Assembly (NCBI RefSeq): GCF_013214175.1
Contig: NZ_JABSPA010000002.1
Coordinates: 310,001 to 374,000 of the forward strand
Source of the DNA: Colwellia sp.
GTDB lineage: Bacteria; Pseudomonadota; Gammaproteobacteria; Enterobacterales; Alteromonadaceae
Direction of reading: 5' to 3'
Length of the DNA stretch: 64,000 bases
This document shows positions 28,981 to 38,088 of the stretch, piece by piece. The notes under the pieces are model-generated. The model was not told the origin of the DNA. It worked only from the letters and a program-made list of their open reading frames with translations, and searched no databases. The position numbers were made by a program, and so were the translations under genes. Numbering within the stretch: the stretch's first letter is position 1; every line of letters begins with the position of its first letter.

Positions 28981-30423
28981 ATGACCTCAGCTACAGCTTC
29001 AAGTACACCTCCAGCTACACTTTCAACTACTCATTCAACTATGCCTTCAATTCTGATTGCCGATGATGACCCGCGTATTCTTACCACGTTAAAACTGTTA
29101 TTAAAATCGCAAAATTACCAAGTTGTCGCGGTTAGTTCACCGGCGGAGTTGTTAACGGTACTGGCAAGGCGTAGCTTTTCAGTGGCGTTAATTGATTTAA
29201 ATTATCAAGATGACACTACTTCAGGTAAAGAGGGCTTGGCACTAGTCGCGAAAATGCGAGTGCTTGATGAACATATGCCTATTGTTGTAATGACAGGTTA
29301 CAGCAGTGTTGATATTGCTGTGGAAGCGATGAAACAAGGTGCTGCAGATTTTGTGCAAAAACCGTGGAAAAATGAGCGTTTATTAAGTATTTTACAAGCA
29401 CAATGTCATATTCAACGAATAGCAAAAGCAGGGCAGAAGTTAGCGCAAGAGAATGCTTTACTTAAATCACAAAGCAGCACAGATTGCCAAAATATAGTAG
29501 CGCAATCTGCTGTGATGAAACAGCTGCTTAGTCAATTAGCCAAGCTGGCGAAAAGTGATATGAATATTCTATTTACCGGTGAAAATGGTACCGGTAAAAG
29601 TATGTTTGCTGGCTATTTACATCAATGTTCGCAGCGTCATAAGCAAAGTTTAATCTCAGTCAATATGGGTGCGATCACCGATAATCTCTTTGAAAGTGAG
29701 ATGTTTGGTCATGTCAAAGGCGCCTTTACCGACGCTAAAGAAACGCGTATCGGTCGTTTTGAATTGGCAGAAGGCGGCACAATTTTCCTTGATGAAATTG
29801 CTAATATTCCTTTATCTCAACAAGCTAAATTGCTTAGGGTGTTGGAAGAAAAGCAATTTGAAAAAGTAGGTAGTGCTAAAACCCAACAAGTAGATGTACG
29901 TTTAGTCTCAGCCACCAATGCTTCATTAGCTGAACTGATAGCACAAGGTAAGTTTAGACAAGACTTACTTTATCGTATTAATACCATTGAAATTCATATC
30001 CCACCACTGCGAGATCGCGTAGCTGATATATTACCGTTAACACAGTATTTTCTATCACTGTTTGCTACTAAGTATGGCCTGGAAAGTCATCAGCTTACTG
30101 ATGAGGCCGCCGCAGGGTTAAAGCATTACCATTGGCCGGGTAATATTCGTGAACTAAGCCACATGATAGAGCGAGCAATTTTTCTTAGTCAACAGCAATT
30201 GATAACCCTAGGTGATCTTGGTCTGTCACCGACACAGACAGCTAAGGTTGCCGGTATTGATAGCGGCGGTTTTGACAGTAAAAGTGACACCCTAGAAGTT
30301 ATAGAAAGACAAATCATAGTCGATAGGTTGGCACGTTTTGATAATAGCGGACATGAAACTGCTGAATCTTTAGGGTTAAGCCGCAGCTCTTATTATCGTC
30401 GTCTAGAAAAACATAATTTATGA
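28981..30423 (+). CDS. Sigma-54-dependent response regulator (NtrC family)
   Basis: The 480-aa activator begins with a Ser/Thr/Pro-rich tail of about 20 residues. A receiver follows (IADDD, phospho-acceptor D72 in LIDLNYQDD, K in VQKPW). The AAA+ domain carries Walker A GENGTGKS, Walker B GGTIFLDEI and a GAFTDA loop (247-252) in place of canonical GAFTGA. A Fis-type HTH at the C-terminus (ETAESLGLSRSSYYRRLEKH) completes it. It should activate sigma-54 promoters, most obviously the one at 24190 through the paired dyads. It lies between the exporter and its cognate kinase gene. Confidence 0.92.
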   Translation: MTSATASSTPPATLSTTHSTMPSILIADDDPRILTTLKLLLKSQNYQVVAVSSPAELLTVLARRSFSVALIDLNYQDDTTSGKEGLALVAKMRVLDEHMPIVVMTGYSSVDIAVEAMKQGAADFVQKPWKNERLLSILQAQCHIQRIAKAGQKLAQENALLKSQSSTDCQNIVAQSAVMKQLLSQLAKLAKSDMNILFTGENGTGKSMFAGYLHQCSQRHKQSLISVNMGAITDNLFESEMFGHVKGAFTDAKETRIGRFELAEGGTIFLDEIANIPLSQQAKLLRVLEEKQFEKVGSAKTQQVDVRLVSATNASLAELIAQGKFRQDLLYRINTIEIHIPPLRDRVADILPLTQYFLSLFATKYGLESHQLTDEAAAGLKHYHWPGNIRELSHMIERAIFLSQQQLITLGDLGLSPTQTAKVAGIDSGGFDSKSDTLEVIERQIIVDRLARFDNSGHETAESLGLSRSSYYRRLEKHNL

Positions 30424-30457
30424 ATGATTGGCGGTCTTATCGGATGAAAAGTATCAG

Positions 30458-31831
30458 ATGAAAATTCAACAAGACCGAGTTACGACCTCATTTGAAAATC
30501 AACTATTACGTATAGCCTTACTTATTGGGCTATTACCAACGACGTTGTTATTTTATACCCTGTATAGCCATGAGCTATCGATATATCTAAAAATCATGCT
30601 GATGTTCTTACTCTTGGTAAGTGTTATTTATGGTGCTTTTCTCATTCGGCAAAAAGTGGTATCTCAATTTAGAACGTCCGCCAATTTAATTACTGCCATG
30701 CAAGCTGGCGATCATGCTATCAGAGCGAACCACCTTGAAGGTGAAGGGGCGTTAAGCGAATTTAATCAGGTCTTTAATGGCTTATCGGCAGCGCTTGCTG
30801 AGCAACAGCTGATCAGTAGGGAAAGACAAATATTATTAGATAAAATTACCCAGCAAATAGATGTCGCCATTATTGCCGTTAATAAAAATAGTAATATCAT
30901 TTTAATGAATCCGGCGGCAGAAAAATTGTTTGCTTGTCGTTTCGAGGAGGTAGCAGGTTGGCCTATTAGTACTATCGGCTTGCAAGATGTATTAACCAAT
31001 GAACACCGTAAAGTTACTGAATTTGAAATTAAGGCGCATAAGAAAAAAGTATTCATTCATACTGATGAATACTTGGAACAGGGTGATAGACAAAAACTCA
31101 TTTTCATTACCGATATTCAAAAATTATTACATGAGGAAGAGCGGCAGGCTTGGCAAAAGTTATTACGGGTATTGAGCCATGAAATTAATAATTCGTTAAC
31201 ACCCATTGCTTCATTAAGTGACACCCTAATACGTTTAATAATGAAGCAGAAGCAAGTAACCACAGAGCAAGATAGCAGCGACAGTAATACTGAGCTATTT
31301 GATGATTTAGAAGAGGGCTTAGCTGTTATTGCCGAACGAGCCGAGTCGCTTAATGCCTTCTTATTACGCTACCAAGAATTTAGCCGCCTGCCCAAACCAG
31401 AAAAAAACCTATTTGATTTAGCTAACTTGTTCAAGTCATTATTGCTACTTTTTGATAACGCTAATATTAGCCTCTTAGGTCAGCCGTTAGTTATCTACGG
31501 CGATGAAAAGCAACTACAACAAGTTTTTGTTAATTTGATAAAAAACGCTCAACAAGCGATGTTGAGTAATAGCAGTGGTGTTATAACTATTGAGTGGCTG
31601 CAAAAAGAAGATATTGTAGAAATAAAGCTATGCGACCAAGGTACAGGTATAAATAACAGTGATAATATTTTTGTGCCTTTTTATACCACTAAAGTTGATG
31701 GTTGCGGCATAGGCTTGGTGTTTAGCAGACAAATTATCGTTAACCATGGCGGCAACTTAACTTTAAGTAACAGAGGTGATGGCCAAGGGGCTGTTGCCAG
31801 CATTACTTTACCCATGCATGACAACATTTAA
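30458..31831 (+). CDS. Sensor histidine kinase, partner of the sigma-54 regulator
   Basis: The 457-aa kinase (from the ATG at 30458; a TTG at 30428 is also open) has two N-terminal membrane helices (about 15-65) with almost no periplasmic loop. A HAMP-like linker and PAS region follow (IDVAIIAVNKNSNIILMNPA). The H box is LSHEINNSLTPIASL (H241) and the HATPase domain has NLIKNAQQAM, LCDQGTGI and GCGIGLVFS. The architecture is NtrY/NtrB-like. With so little periplasmic sequence it probably senses in the membrane or cytoplasm. It ends the exporter operon. Confidence 0.9.
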   Translation: MKIQQDRVTTSFENQLLRIALLIGLLPTTLLFYTLYSHELSIYLKIMLMFLLLVSVIYGAFLIRQKVVSQFRTSANLITAMQAGDHAIRANHLEGEGALSEFNQVFNGLSAALAEQQLISRERQILLDKITQQIDVAIIAVNKNSNIILMNPAAEKLFACRFEEVAGWPISTIGLQDVLTNEHRKVTEFEIKAHKKKVFIHTDEYLEQGDRQKLIFITDIQKLLHEEERQAWQKLLRVLSHEINNSLTPIASLSDTLIRLIMKQKQVTTEQDSSDSNTELFDDLEEGLAVIAERAESLNAFLLRYQEFSRLPKPEKNLFDLANLFKSLLLLFDNANISLLGQPLVIYGDEKQLQQVFVNLIKNAQQAMLSNSSGVITIEWLQKEDIVEIKLCDQGTGINNSDNIFVPFYTTKVDGCGIGLVFSRQIIVNHGGNLTLSNRGDGQGAVASITLPMHDNI

Positions 31832-31854
31832 TGATTATTAATCAGCAGCAGTAA

Positions 31855-31971
31855 CACCATAAAGCACAATTAATTCAGGATGTTATTCTTGTCGGTATTG
31901 CAGATAACGATACGGTTAAATATCGTCAATTAATGACATCAGCGGATACTTATTGGGTATTTAAAATCTAA
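31855..31971 (+). pseudogene. Possible acnB 3'-end relic
   Basis: An open frame of 38 codons without a proper start reads ...GIADNDTVKYRQLM then TSADTY. The 18 bases ACATCAGCGGATACTTAT are identical, in the same reading frame, to the end of acnB at 22342-22359. The hairpin just after it is nearly identical to the acnB terminator. It is best explained as a decayed duplicate of the acnB terminus. The rest of the frame is too diverged to be sure. Confidence 0.4.
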
Positions 31972-32004
31972 AAATGCCAGCTTGTTATGCAAGGTGGCAT
32001 TTTT
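31972..32004 (+). terminator. Terminator resembling that of acnB
   Basis: AATGCCAGCTTG and CAAGGTGGCATT pair with one mismatch around loop TTATG, followed by T5. Thirty bases match the acnB terminator with a single change. It would end the exporter/kinase transcript. Confidence 0.75.
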
Positions 32005-32030
32005 ATTGGCTGTGAAACTTGTGGTAGAGA

Positions 32031-32915
32031 TTAATCGTCATAAAGCTCAAAAATATTACTAAAAAATTTCACTACATTTCTTCTCGATTTTTTGGCTACT
32101 CGTTTATTGGGAGACAAGGTTACTTCGCCGCCTTGACCAAGATGTGAAAATGGATCGGTAACCAGCCATTCTGCTTCAAGTCTATCCCAAGCGTGATAGG
32201 CCTTTTTAAAGGTATTTAGCTCAACAGTTTCTTTATCAACTTCGCTTAAGTTAGCTACCATTAGCGGACAAGTCTCCGGCAGGTCGTAGTCGTCTAACTC
32301 CCCCGTCTGGATTAATACCGGTGCACCGGTTAAATTGGCAAACTCAAAGCCCGGAACATTATTGTATAACCAGCAAACAGGGTAATGAGCGACATGACCA
32401 GCAAAGCGAAATGGTGTACCTGTCATCGCCATATATTGTTCTGTTGCTGTCAACATAGATAAAACACCGCCCCAAGAAAAACCAATAACACCGATTTTTT
32501 CAGCATTTATATTTGGTTGCTGTAGTAAATAGTGCAGGGCAGCAAATACGTCAGGTAATGTTTCTTGTGGGGTTGCTGGTCTATTGGCACTACCACCTTG
32601 TAGGCCTCTTGCGCCCCATAGGTCTAGCTCTAAAGTGGCAATACCGGCATTATTTAATGCTCTAGCATAAAATCGCCCGGTACTGTCGATACCACTAGAG
32701 CTGTGCAAAATAATTACCGCTGGTAAAGCTTGCGCAGTTTCAATTCGAGGTAGTCGATATTGTGCGGAAACCTGCCATGAGGTATCGGCGGTTTGCACAG
32801 GAATATTAATATAAAAAATGTGAGGTAGTTGTTTATCTATTTTCTTAGCATAGACCAATGAAATGCAGGTTATTGATAGTATGATACAAAATATGAGCTG
32901 TTTAGCTATGTTCAT
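32031..32915 (-). CDS. Exported dienelactone-hydrolase-like alpha/beta hydrolase
   Basis: The 294-aa product has a signal peptide (cleavage near LVYA) and an alpha/beta-hydrolase fold: an oxyanion strand region (AVIILHSSSGIDS), nucleophile elbow GFSWGG (Ser), an acid in GELDDYD and a His in KKAYHAWDRL. The family includes dienelactone hydrolases and acetyl-xylan-type esterases; the substrate cannot be told. AGGATTAATC precedes the ATG. It is monocistronic and convergent with the kinase gene. Confidence 0.83.
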   Translation of the reverse strand: MNIAKQLIFCIILSITCISLVYAKKIDKQLPHIFYINIPVQTADTSWQVSAQYRLPRIETAQALPAVIILHSSSGIDSTGRFYARALNNAGIATLELDLWGARGLQGGSANRPATPQETLPDVFAALHYLLQQPNINAEKIGVIGFSWGGVLSMLTATEQYMAMTGTPFRFAGHVAHYPVCWLYNNVPGFEFANLTGAPVLIQTGELDDYDLPETCPLMVANLSEVDKETVELNTFKKAYHAWDRLEAEWLVTDPFSHLGQGGEVTLSPNKRVAKKSRRNVVKFFSNIFELYDD

Positions 32916-33337
32916 GATTAATCCTTTTGTAATACCAATCCATTAAATTATTAGCCACTTGTGCTGGGTAAAATATGCCAAGGCGTTGCTCTCAATCCTA
33001 ATAGTCAGCTATTAGTCAATCGAGCGCATTGCTTTGATTTATTTTTCCGGTGCACAGCAAGATCACAAACTTAATAAAACAGGTATAAGTTAAAGTCCTT
33101 AAGTTCTTGAAAATAGTAGTTACCCGATAAGAATACTTATGACAAATCAGTACAGCGATGAGCTATTATCAGCGATCAATAATAACCACTGTGTGAAAAA
33201 TGTACAGTATCTTTTGTGGAATTTGTTTGCTAGAATTTGCCACCCAAAAAACGTAAGCAATGTTACGTTAATTATTGATACAAAAAATTTAATCTACAGC
33301 ACTGGATTTACGTTCCAGCTAGTTCAATGGAGACTCT
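32916..33337. other. Intergenic region carrying a repeat element
   Basis: The left part is the ATACC-GGTAT element copy 1 (32932-33086). The rest is the AT-rich leader of trhO with GGAG ahead of its ATG. A plus-strand frame starting at 33139 overlaps trhO in the wrong phase and has no coding character. Confidence 0.6.
32932..33086 (+). repeat. ATACC-GGTAT element, copy 1 (MITE-like)
   Basis: This 155-bp element shares most bases with copy 2 (34519-34678), including long identical blocks such as GCGTTGCTCTCAATCC and AAGATCACAAACTTAAT. It begins ATACCAATCC and ends ACAGGTAT, imperfect terminal inverted repeats. An internal hairpin CTAATAG/CTATTAG lies at 32998-33015. No transposase gene is present, so it would be non-autonomous. 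Confidence 0.8.
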
Positions 33338-34384
33338 ATGAGTTCATTAGAAAAAAAATTATCTACCTCTGCCACAGCTATATCTTCAAAAATTACAGCA
33401 AATACACCCAATGCCATCACCATTTGTGCGTTGTACAAGTTTGTTCGTTTAGATGCATTTGAAGCATTACGTGAGCCATTAGCAAATAAAATGGCTAATG
33501 TAGATGTTAAAGGTACCTTATTATTAGCGGCTGAAGGCATCAACGGTACGATAGCCGGCCCTCAGGCGGGTATTGAAACTGTGTTGGCATTTTTAGCTGA
33601 GCAGCCGGGTTTAGATAACATAGTTCATAAAGAATCTTACACTGAAGAAAATCCATTTCATCGCACTAAAGTGAAGTTGAAGAAAGAAATCGTCACCATG
33701 GGTATTGAAGGTATTGATCCTAACCAAGTGGTCGGCACTTACGTAAAACCAAAAGATTGGAATGCGCTAATTTCTGATCCCGACGTAGTTTTGGTTGATA
33801 CCCGTAACGATTATGAAATTGAGATTGGTACTTTTAAAAATGCCATCAATCCAAATACGGAAACTTTCCGTGAATTTCCTGACTATGTAGAGAAAAATCT
33901 AGATAAAAACAAACACAAGAAAGTTGCCATGTATTGTACTGGTGGCATTCGTTGTGAAAAATCTACTGCTTATTTAAAAGAGCAGGGCTTTGAAGAGGTT
34001 TATCATCTTGAAGGCGGCATCTTAAAGTATCTTGAAGAAGTGCCGAGTACCGAGACACTATGGGAAGGTGAGTGTTTTGTTTTTGATGGTCGTGTTGCGG
34101 TTAATCATGACTTAGAGCAAGGTCAGTATGACCAATGTTTTGCTTGTCGTTTTCCACTAACTGAAGCTGAAAAAGCAGGCGAACATTACGTTAAAGGCGT
34201 GAGCTGTCATCGTTGTCATGACAAAGTTACCGAGCAACAACGTAATCGTTATGCTGAACGTCAACGCCAAATCTCTTTAGCAGAGCAACGCGGTGAAAGT
34301 CATATCGGTGGTGATATTCAAAATATCATTGAAGAACGCCGCCAAGAGAAAAGCGATAAAAAAGCGAAGCAAGCAGCTAAGTAG
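33338..34384 (+). CDS. trhO: tRNA uridine(34) hydroxylase TrhO (rhodanese-related)
   Basis: The 348-aa protein is the YceA/TrhO type, which hydroxylates U34 of certain tRNAs toward 5-carboxymethoxyuridine using molecular oxygen. Features are an N-terminal acylphosphatase-like domain ([15 protein letters not shown]), a rhodanese domain ([20 protein letters not shown]) with active-site loop [11 protein letters not shown], and a C-terminal cysteine pair region ([18 protein letters not shown]). The ATG is preceded by GGAG. It is flanked on both sides by direct copies of the ATACC-GGTAT element. Confidence 0.94.
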   Translation: MSSLEKKLSTSATAISSKITANTPNAITICALYKFVRLDAFEALREPLANKMANVDVKGTLLLAAEGINGTIAGPQAGIETVLAFLAEQPGLDNIVHKESYTEENPFHRTKVKLKKEIVTMGIEGIDPNQVVGTYVKPKDWNALISDPDVVLVDTRNDYEIEIGTFKNAINPNTETFREFPDYVEKNLDKNKHKKVAMYCTGGIRCEKSTAYLKEQGFEEVYHLEGGILKYLEEVPSTETLWEGECFVFDGRVAVNHDLEQGQYDQCFACRFPLTEAEKAGEHYVKGVSCHRCHDKVTEQQRNRYAERQRQISLAEQRGESHIGGDIQNIIEERRQEKSDKKAKQAAK

Positions 34385-34421
34385 CAGTAAATCTGCAACA
34401 GATAGACGCAAAGATTAACCA

Positions 34422-34454
34422 AACGGCAGCTTGAATTTCAAGCTGGCGTTTTTT
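34422..34454 (+). terminator. trhO terminator
   Basis: AACGGCAGCTTGA and TCAAGCTGGCGTT pair with one mismatch around an ATT loop, followed by T6. Confidence 0.85.
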
Positions 34455-34518
34455 ATTGGCCAAATATTAGCCGCGCCGTAATTAGTCGATGTTACTAGTG
34501 TCACCCATTGGTGGTTTT

Positions 34519-34678
34519 ATACCAATTTGATTAAAATCATTGCTCACTTGTGCTGGTTAAAATAATCCATGTCAGCGTTGCTCTCAATCCCAATAGCCAG
34601 CTATTGCTCAATCAAGCGCCTTACCCTGATTTATTTTTCCTATGCACAACAAGATCACAAACTTAATGAAACTGGTAT
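34519..34678 (+). repeat. ATACC-GGTAT element, copy 2 (MITE-like)
   Basis: This is the best-preserved copy, 160 bp. Its ends ATACCAATTTGATTAA and (complement) ATACCAGTTTCATTAA match at 14 of 16 positions. The central hairpin CAATAGC-CA-GCTATTG (34591-34606) is flanked by direct CTCAATC repeats. It has the same orientation as copy 1 across trhO. Confidence 0.85.
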
Positions 34679-34787
34679 TAGTTTACAAAGTTAAACAGCT
34701 AACCGTCTCCGGCAATATTGCTTAACAAAGGTAGATTGTATATTCTTGCTGCATTCAAAATCTTGGTTGTATTACGTGAGAATAATG

Positions 34788-36881
34788 ATGAAAAAACTAT
34801 TTACCCTGGCGGCGATTTCTCTCGCTGCATCAGCATCGCTATCAATGTCGGTAAGCGCTAATGCACATACTAATAGCGAAGTGTTTACCGTTGAAAAGCT
34901 AAACCAATTAAACCAACTACATGATGTTAGTGTTTCTCCGCAGGGAGATAGCATAATTTATGGTTTGAAAAAAGGCGCTAGTGACAATCACCTTTATCGA
35001 CAAGATGTTAAAACGGGCAAAGTCAGTCAGTTTACCGACCATGAGAAAAGTGAAAGTAATGTCGTTTGGGCGGATGATGGTCAGTCGGTTTACTTCCTTT
35101 CTTCACGTAGTGGCAGCAGCCAAATTTGGCAAAAGAGTCTAGATGACAATAAAGCCAAGCAAATATCTGATTTTTCATTAGCAATTAATGGCTTTAAGCT
35201 GGCTAAAAATGGGCAAGTATTTGCTTTGTCGTTTACCGTTAAACCGGGTTGTGGCAGCTTAGCTTGTACTGTTACCGCTAAAAAAATTGATGCCGAGAAG
35301 AAATATAACATCCGCGCTTATGATCAATTAATGGTGCGCCACTGGGATGTTTGGGCAACAGAATATAAAGAGCATTTATTTGTCGCTCATTTAGGTAAAG
35401 ACGGTCAACTTAAGAGTGCCCAAGACATAATGCCAAATTGGCAAAGTGATTTTGCTGGTATGAGCCAAGTTACCATTCACCCAGATGCCACCTCGTTAGC
35501 CTTTTCAGCGAAAGACTCTTCAAGTAAAGCAGCAGCGAAAGATCATGCGTGGACAACTAACTTTGATATCTTTGAAGTTGCGCTATCAGCAGGACAAACA
35601 GCTTTTAACTTAAAAAATATTACTGAACAAAATAAAGCTTGGGATGCCAATCCCGTTTATTCGTCAAATGGTCGTTTCTTAGCTTATAAAGCAATGAAAA
35701 CCCCGGGTTATGAAGCGGATAAATTTACCTTACAACTTCGTGATAACCGAACAGGAAAAACTCGTGCTGTTGCACAAGATTGGGATCGTTCAATTAGCAG
35801 CTTAGCTTTTGCACCGGATAATAAATCGCTTTATGTCGTTGCTCAAGATGTTGGCCAAAAGAGCATTTTCTCTATTACCCCTGAATTTGATGAAGTGCGC
35901 AAAATTTATAATGTCGGCAGTAATGGCGATGTAACTAGCTATGGCAACAAACTTTATTTTACCCGTCATACCTTAAACTCACCAAAAGATGTATTTTCAA
36001 TTGATGACCATGGTGATGAGTTAAAGCAACTAACAAATATCAATGAAGACAAGCTTGCCGGAGTTAAATTTGCTGACTATAAACAATTTAACTTTAAAGG
36101 TTGGAATGATGAAACTGTCCATGGTTACTGGTTAAAGCCGGCTAACTATGAAGAGGGTAAACAATACCCTATCGCCTTTTTAGTACACGGCGGCCCACAA
36201 GGAAGCTTTGGCAATATGTTTCATTACCGTTGGAATGCGCAATTATGGGCAGCCCAAGGTTATGGTGTAGTAATGGTAGATTTCCACGGTTCAACTGGTT
36301 ATGGCCAAGAGTTTACCCATTCAATCAGTCGAGATTGGGGTGGTAAGCCATTAGAAGATTTACAAAAAGGTTTAGACTTTATCGTTAAAGACCAACCTTG
36401 GTTAGATGGTGATAACGCTTGTGCGTTAGGCGCATCTTACGGTGGTTATATGATGAACTGGATTGCCGGTAATTGGCCTACAGGCTTTAAATGTTTGATC
36501 AATCACGCTGGTTTATATGATATGCCAAGCTTTTATCAAACTACTGAAGAATTATGGTTCCCAGAATATGATATGGGTGGCCCTTCGTGGGGTAAAGAAA
36601 GTGGCAGTAATAAAGGTAAGGTAAGCCCTGATTATTCTAAATTTAACCCTGCTGATTACGTTAATAACTGGCAAACACCTATGTTAGTGATTCAAGGTGA
36701 ATTAGATTACCGCGTGCCGTACGCACAAAGTTTAGGGGCGTTTACTACGCTGCAGCGTAAAGGCATTGATAGCCGTTTAGTGATGTTCCCCGATGAAGAT
36801 CACCATATTCGTAAACCTGATAATCTAGTAGTTTGGTATGACGAAGTATTCAAATGGTTAGAAAAATATACTAAGCAATAG
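34788..36881 (+). CDS. Exported S9-family peptidase (prolyl oligopeptidase-like)
   Basis: The 697-aa serine peptidase starts at MKKLFTLAAIS with a signal peptide ending SANA (ATG 34788; the ATG at 34785 and a TTG at 34746 are also open). An N-terminal beta-propeller (TolB-like repeats, about 30-400) precedes the alpha/beta hydrolase domain with AFLVHGGPQG, nucleophile GASYGGYMMNW, Asp in GELDYRVPY and His in DEDHHIRKP. It resembles dipeptidyl or acyl-aminoacyl peptidases that trim periplasmic peptides. It is monocistronic with a strong terminator. Confidence 0.92.
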   Translation: MKKLFTLAAISLAASASLSMSVSANAHTNSEVFTVEKLNQLNQLHDVSVSPQGDSIIYGLKKGASDNHLYRQDVKTGKVSQFTDHEKSESNVVWADDGQSVYFLSSRSGSSQIWQKSLDDNKAKQISDFSLAINGFKLAKNGQVFALSFTVKPGCGSLACTVTAKKIDAEKKYNIRAYDQLMVRHWDVWATEYKEHLFVAHLGKDGQLKSAQDIMPNWQSDFAGMSQVTIHPDATSLAFSAKDSSSKAAAKDHAWTTNFDIFEVALSAGQTAFNLKNITEQNKAWDANPVYSSNGRFLAYKAMKTPGYEADKFTLQLRDNRTGKTRAVAQDWDRSISSLAFAPDNKSLYVVAQDVGQKSIFSITPEFDEVRKIYNVGSNGDVTSYGNKLYFTRHTLNSPKDVFSIDDHGDELKQLTNINEDKLAGVKFADYKQFNFKGWNDETVHGYWLKPANYEEGKQYPIAFLVHGGPQGSFGNMFHYRWNAQLWAAQGYGVVMVDFHGSTGYGQEFTHSISRDWGGKPLEDLQKGLDFIVKDQPWLDGDNACALGASYGGYMMNWIAGNWPTGFKCLINHAGLYDMPSFYQTTEELWFPEYDMGGPSWGKESGSNKGKVSPDYSKFNPADYVNNWQTPMLVIQGELDYRVPYAQSLGAFTTLQRKGIDSRLVMFPDEDHHIRKPDNLVVWYDEVFKWLEKYTKQ

Positions 36882-36933
36882 TTATAAACTAAAGATTAAG
36901 TCACGCTGTTGATGACGACTAACTAGCCATAAC

Positions 36934-36972
36934 AAAAAAAGGCAGATTAACTTAGGTTAATCTGCCTTTTTT
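36934..36972 (+). terminator. Terminator of the S9 peptidase gene
   Basis: GGCAGATTAAC (36941-36951) and GTTAATCTGCC (36956-36966) form a perfect stem flanked by an A-run and a T-run. Confidence 0.92.
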
Positions 36973-37039
36973 ATAACTGTTAGATTTTTATTGTAAATAG
37001 TGCTGGTGCAGTATGGAAGGAAAATTAATCTTGTAAAGG

Positions 37040-37810
37040 TTACTTATGCTTAGGATTTTCAAGATGTTTTTTTCGATTTTTAGTCCTGATTTTTTCAATA
37101 GTACCGTCAGATATCGCTTTTGATAATACTTGAGATAACTCATTCGCATAATGTTTAATTTTTGACTGTCTGGATATAGCAATATAGCTATTCATGGGTT
37201 TGTTATATTGATAATTAGCCATGGAAAATTTATCTTGATACTCAGTTGTTGATAACAAGGGTAAAACGGTTTCTTCTCTCTCTAAAAAAGTATCTATTCG
37301 ACCTTTGAGTAGCATATTAACTAGTTGTTTTCTTGACGTTAACTCTATTTTTTTTATCGATTGGCTTTCATCAAACAAAGGGAAATACAAGGCACCTCTT
37401 AATGTACCGACAAGTAAGGGGGTAAGATCACTAAAATTTTTTATTGTTAAGTTATCTGATTTCAGGGTAAAAAAACGTAATGGCTGATGTTGGAGCAGGT
37501 AAGGGGGATTAAGAAAAATAAAATGCTGTTCTCTAGGAGAAGATTTACTTAATCCCAATATCATATCAGCCTGACCTTGTTTGAGCATAGTTAAACAACG
37601 CACAGGAGGACATCGAAGGAAAACAGGCTTAAGCCCAATGGATTTAGCTAACAAATGAATAATATCAATATTTTCACCTACTAACTTGTTAGCAACTAAA
37701 TCTACATAGGGTGGTTCAAGAAATACAGCAACATTTAGCTTACCCGTTGCCGCAGAAGCACAGTTAAATAACCCAAGGATAATAAAAAAACAACAGCAAA
37801 AATATTTCAT
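37040..37810 (-). CDS. Periplasmic solute-binding-like protein (SBP_bac_3)
   Basis: The 256-aa product has a Cys-rich signal peptide (cleavage near ASA) and an SBP_bac_3 fold: LNVAVFLEPPYVD, ENIDIIHLLAKSIGL, PPVRCLTMLKQGQADMILG. No permease gene is adjacent. It is the second orphan of this type in the window, only distantly similar to the one at 12656. Binding of a small polar molecule is a family inference. The C-terminus is strongly basic. Confidence 0.75.
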   Translation of the reverse strand: MKYFCCCFFIILGLFNCASAATGKLNVAVFLEPPYVDLVANKLVGENIDIIHLLAKSIGLKPVFLRCPPVRCLTMLKQGQADMILGLSKSSPREQHFIFLNPPYLLQHQPLRFFTLKSDNLTIKNFSDLTPLLVGTLRGALYFPLFDESQSIKKIELTSRKQLVNMLLKGRIDTFLEREETVLPLLSTTEYQDKFSMANYQYNKPMNSYIAISRQSKIKHYANELSQVLSKAISDGTIEKIRTKNRKKHLENPKHK

Positions 37811-38050
37811 AATAACGTTACAGCTAGGTTAGTGAAATAATAAGTCTTCTTATAAACAGTGTAGCGTACATGGTTGATACAGTGTCCTACATAGTGAATT
37901 TGAGGTGGTATTGCAGCTCTTTAGCTAGATATTTTCACAATACTAGGTACTTAATAAAAGGTTATAGCGTGTATAGAAATATTATCAAGGGATTAAATAT
38001 TTGAGCTTAAATGGTAAGTGCTACCTTGCAGCTATAACTCGAAGTTAACA

Positions 38051-38077
38051 GTGATAGCTTACGTGTGAAGCTATCAC
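38051..38077 (-). terminator. Hairpin after the RIO kinase gene
   Basis: GTGATAGCTT and AAGCTATCAC form a perfect 10-bp stem 12 bp past the stop. There is no T-run, so its termination strength is doubtful. Confidence 0.4.
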
Positions 38078-38088
38078 TCATTAGTCAA

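Larger units (their letters stand above)
34385..34787. other. Intergenic region with terminator and repeat element
   Basis: It contains the trhO terminator (34422-34454) and repeat copy 2 (34519-34678), then the short leader of the S9 peptidase gene with GTGAG before the ATG. I see no coding frame. Confidence 0.6.

Noticed and set aside
33139..33462. 107-aa plus-strand frame before and over trhO
   Set aside because: It overlaps the well-supported trhO start in another phase and has no domain.
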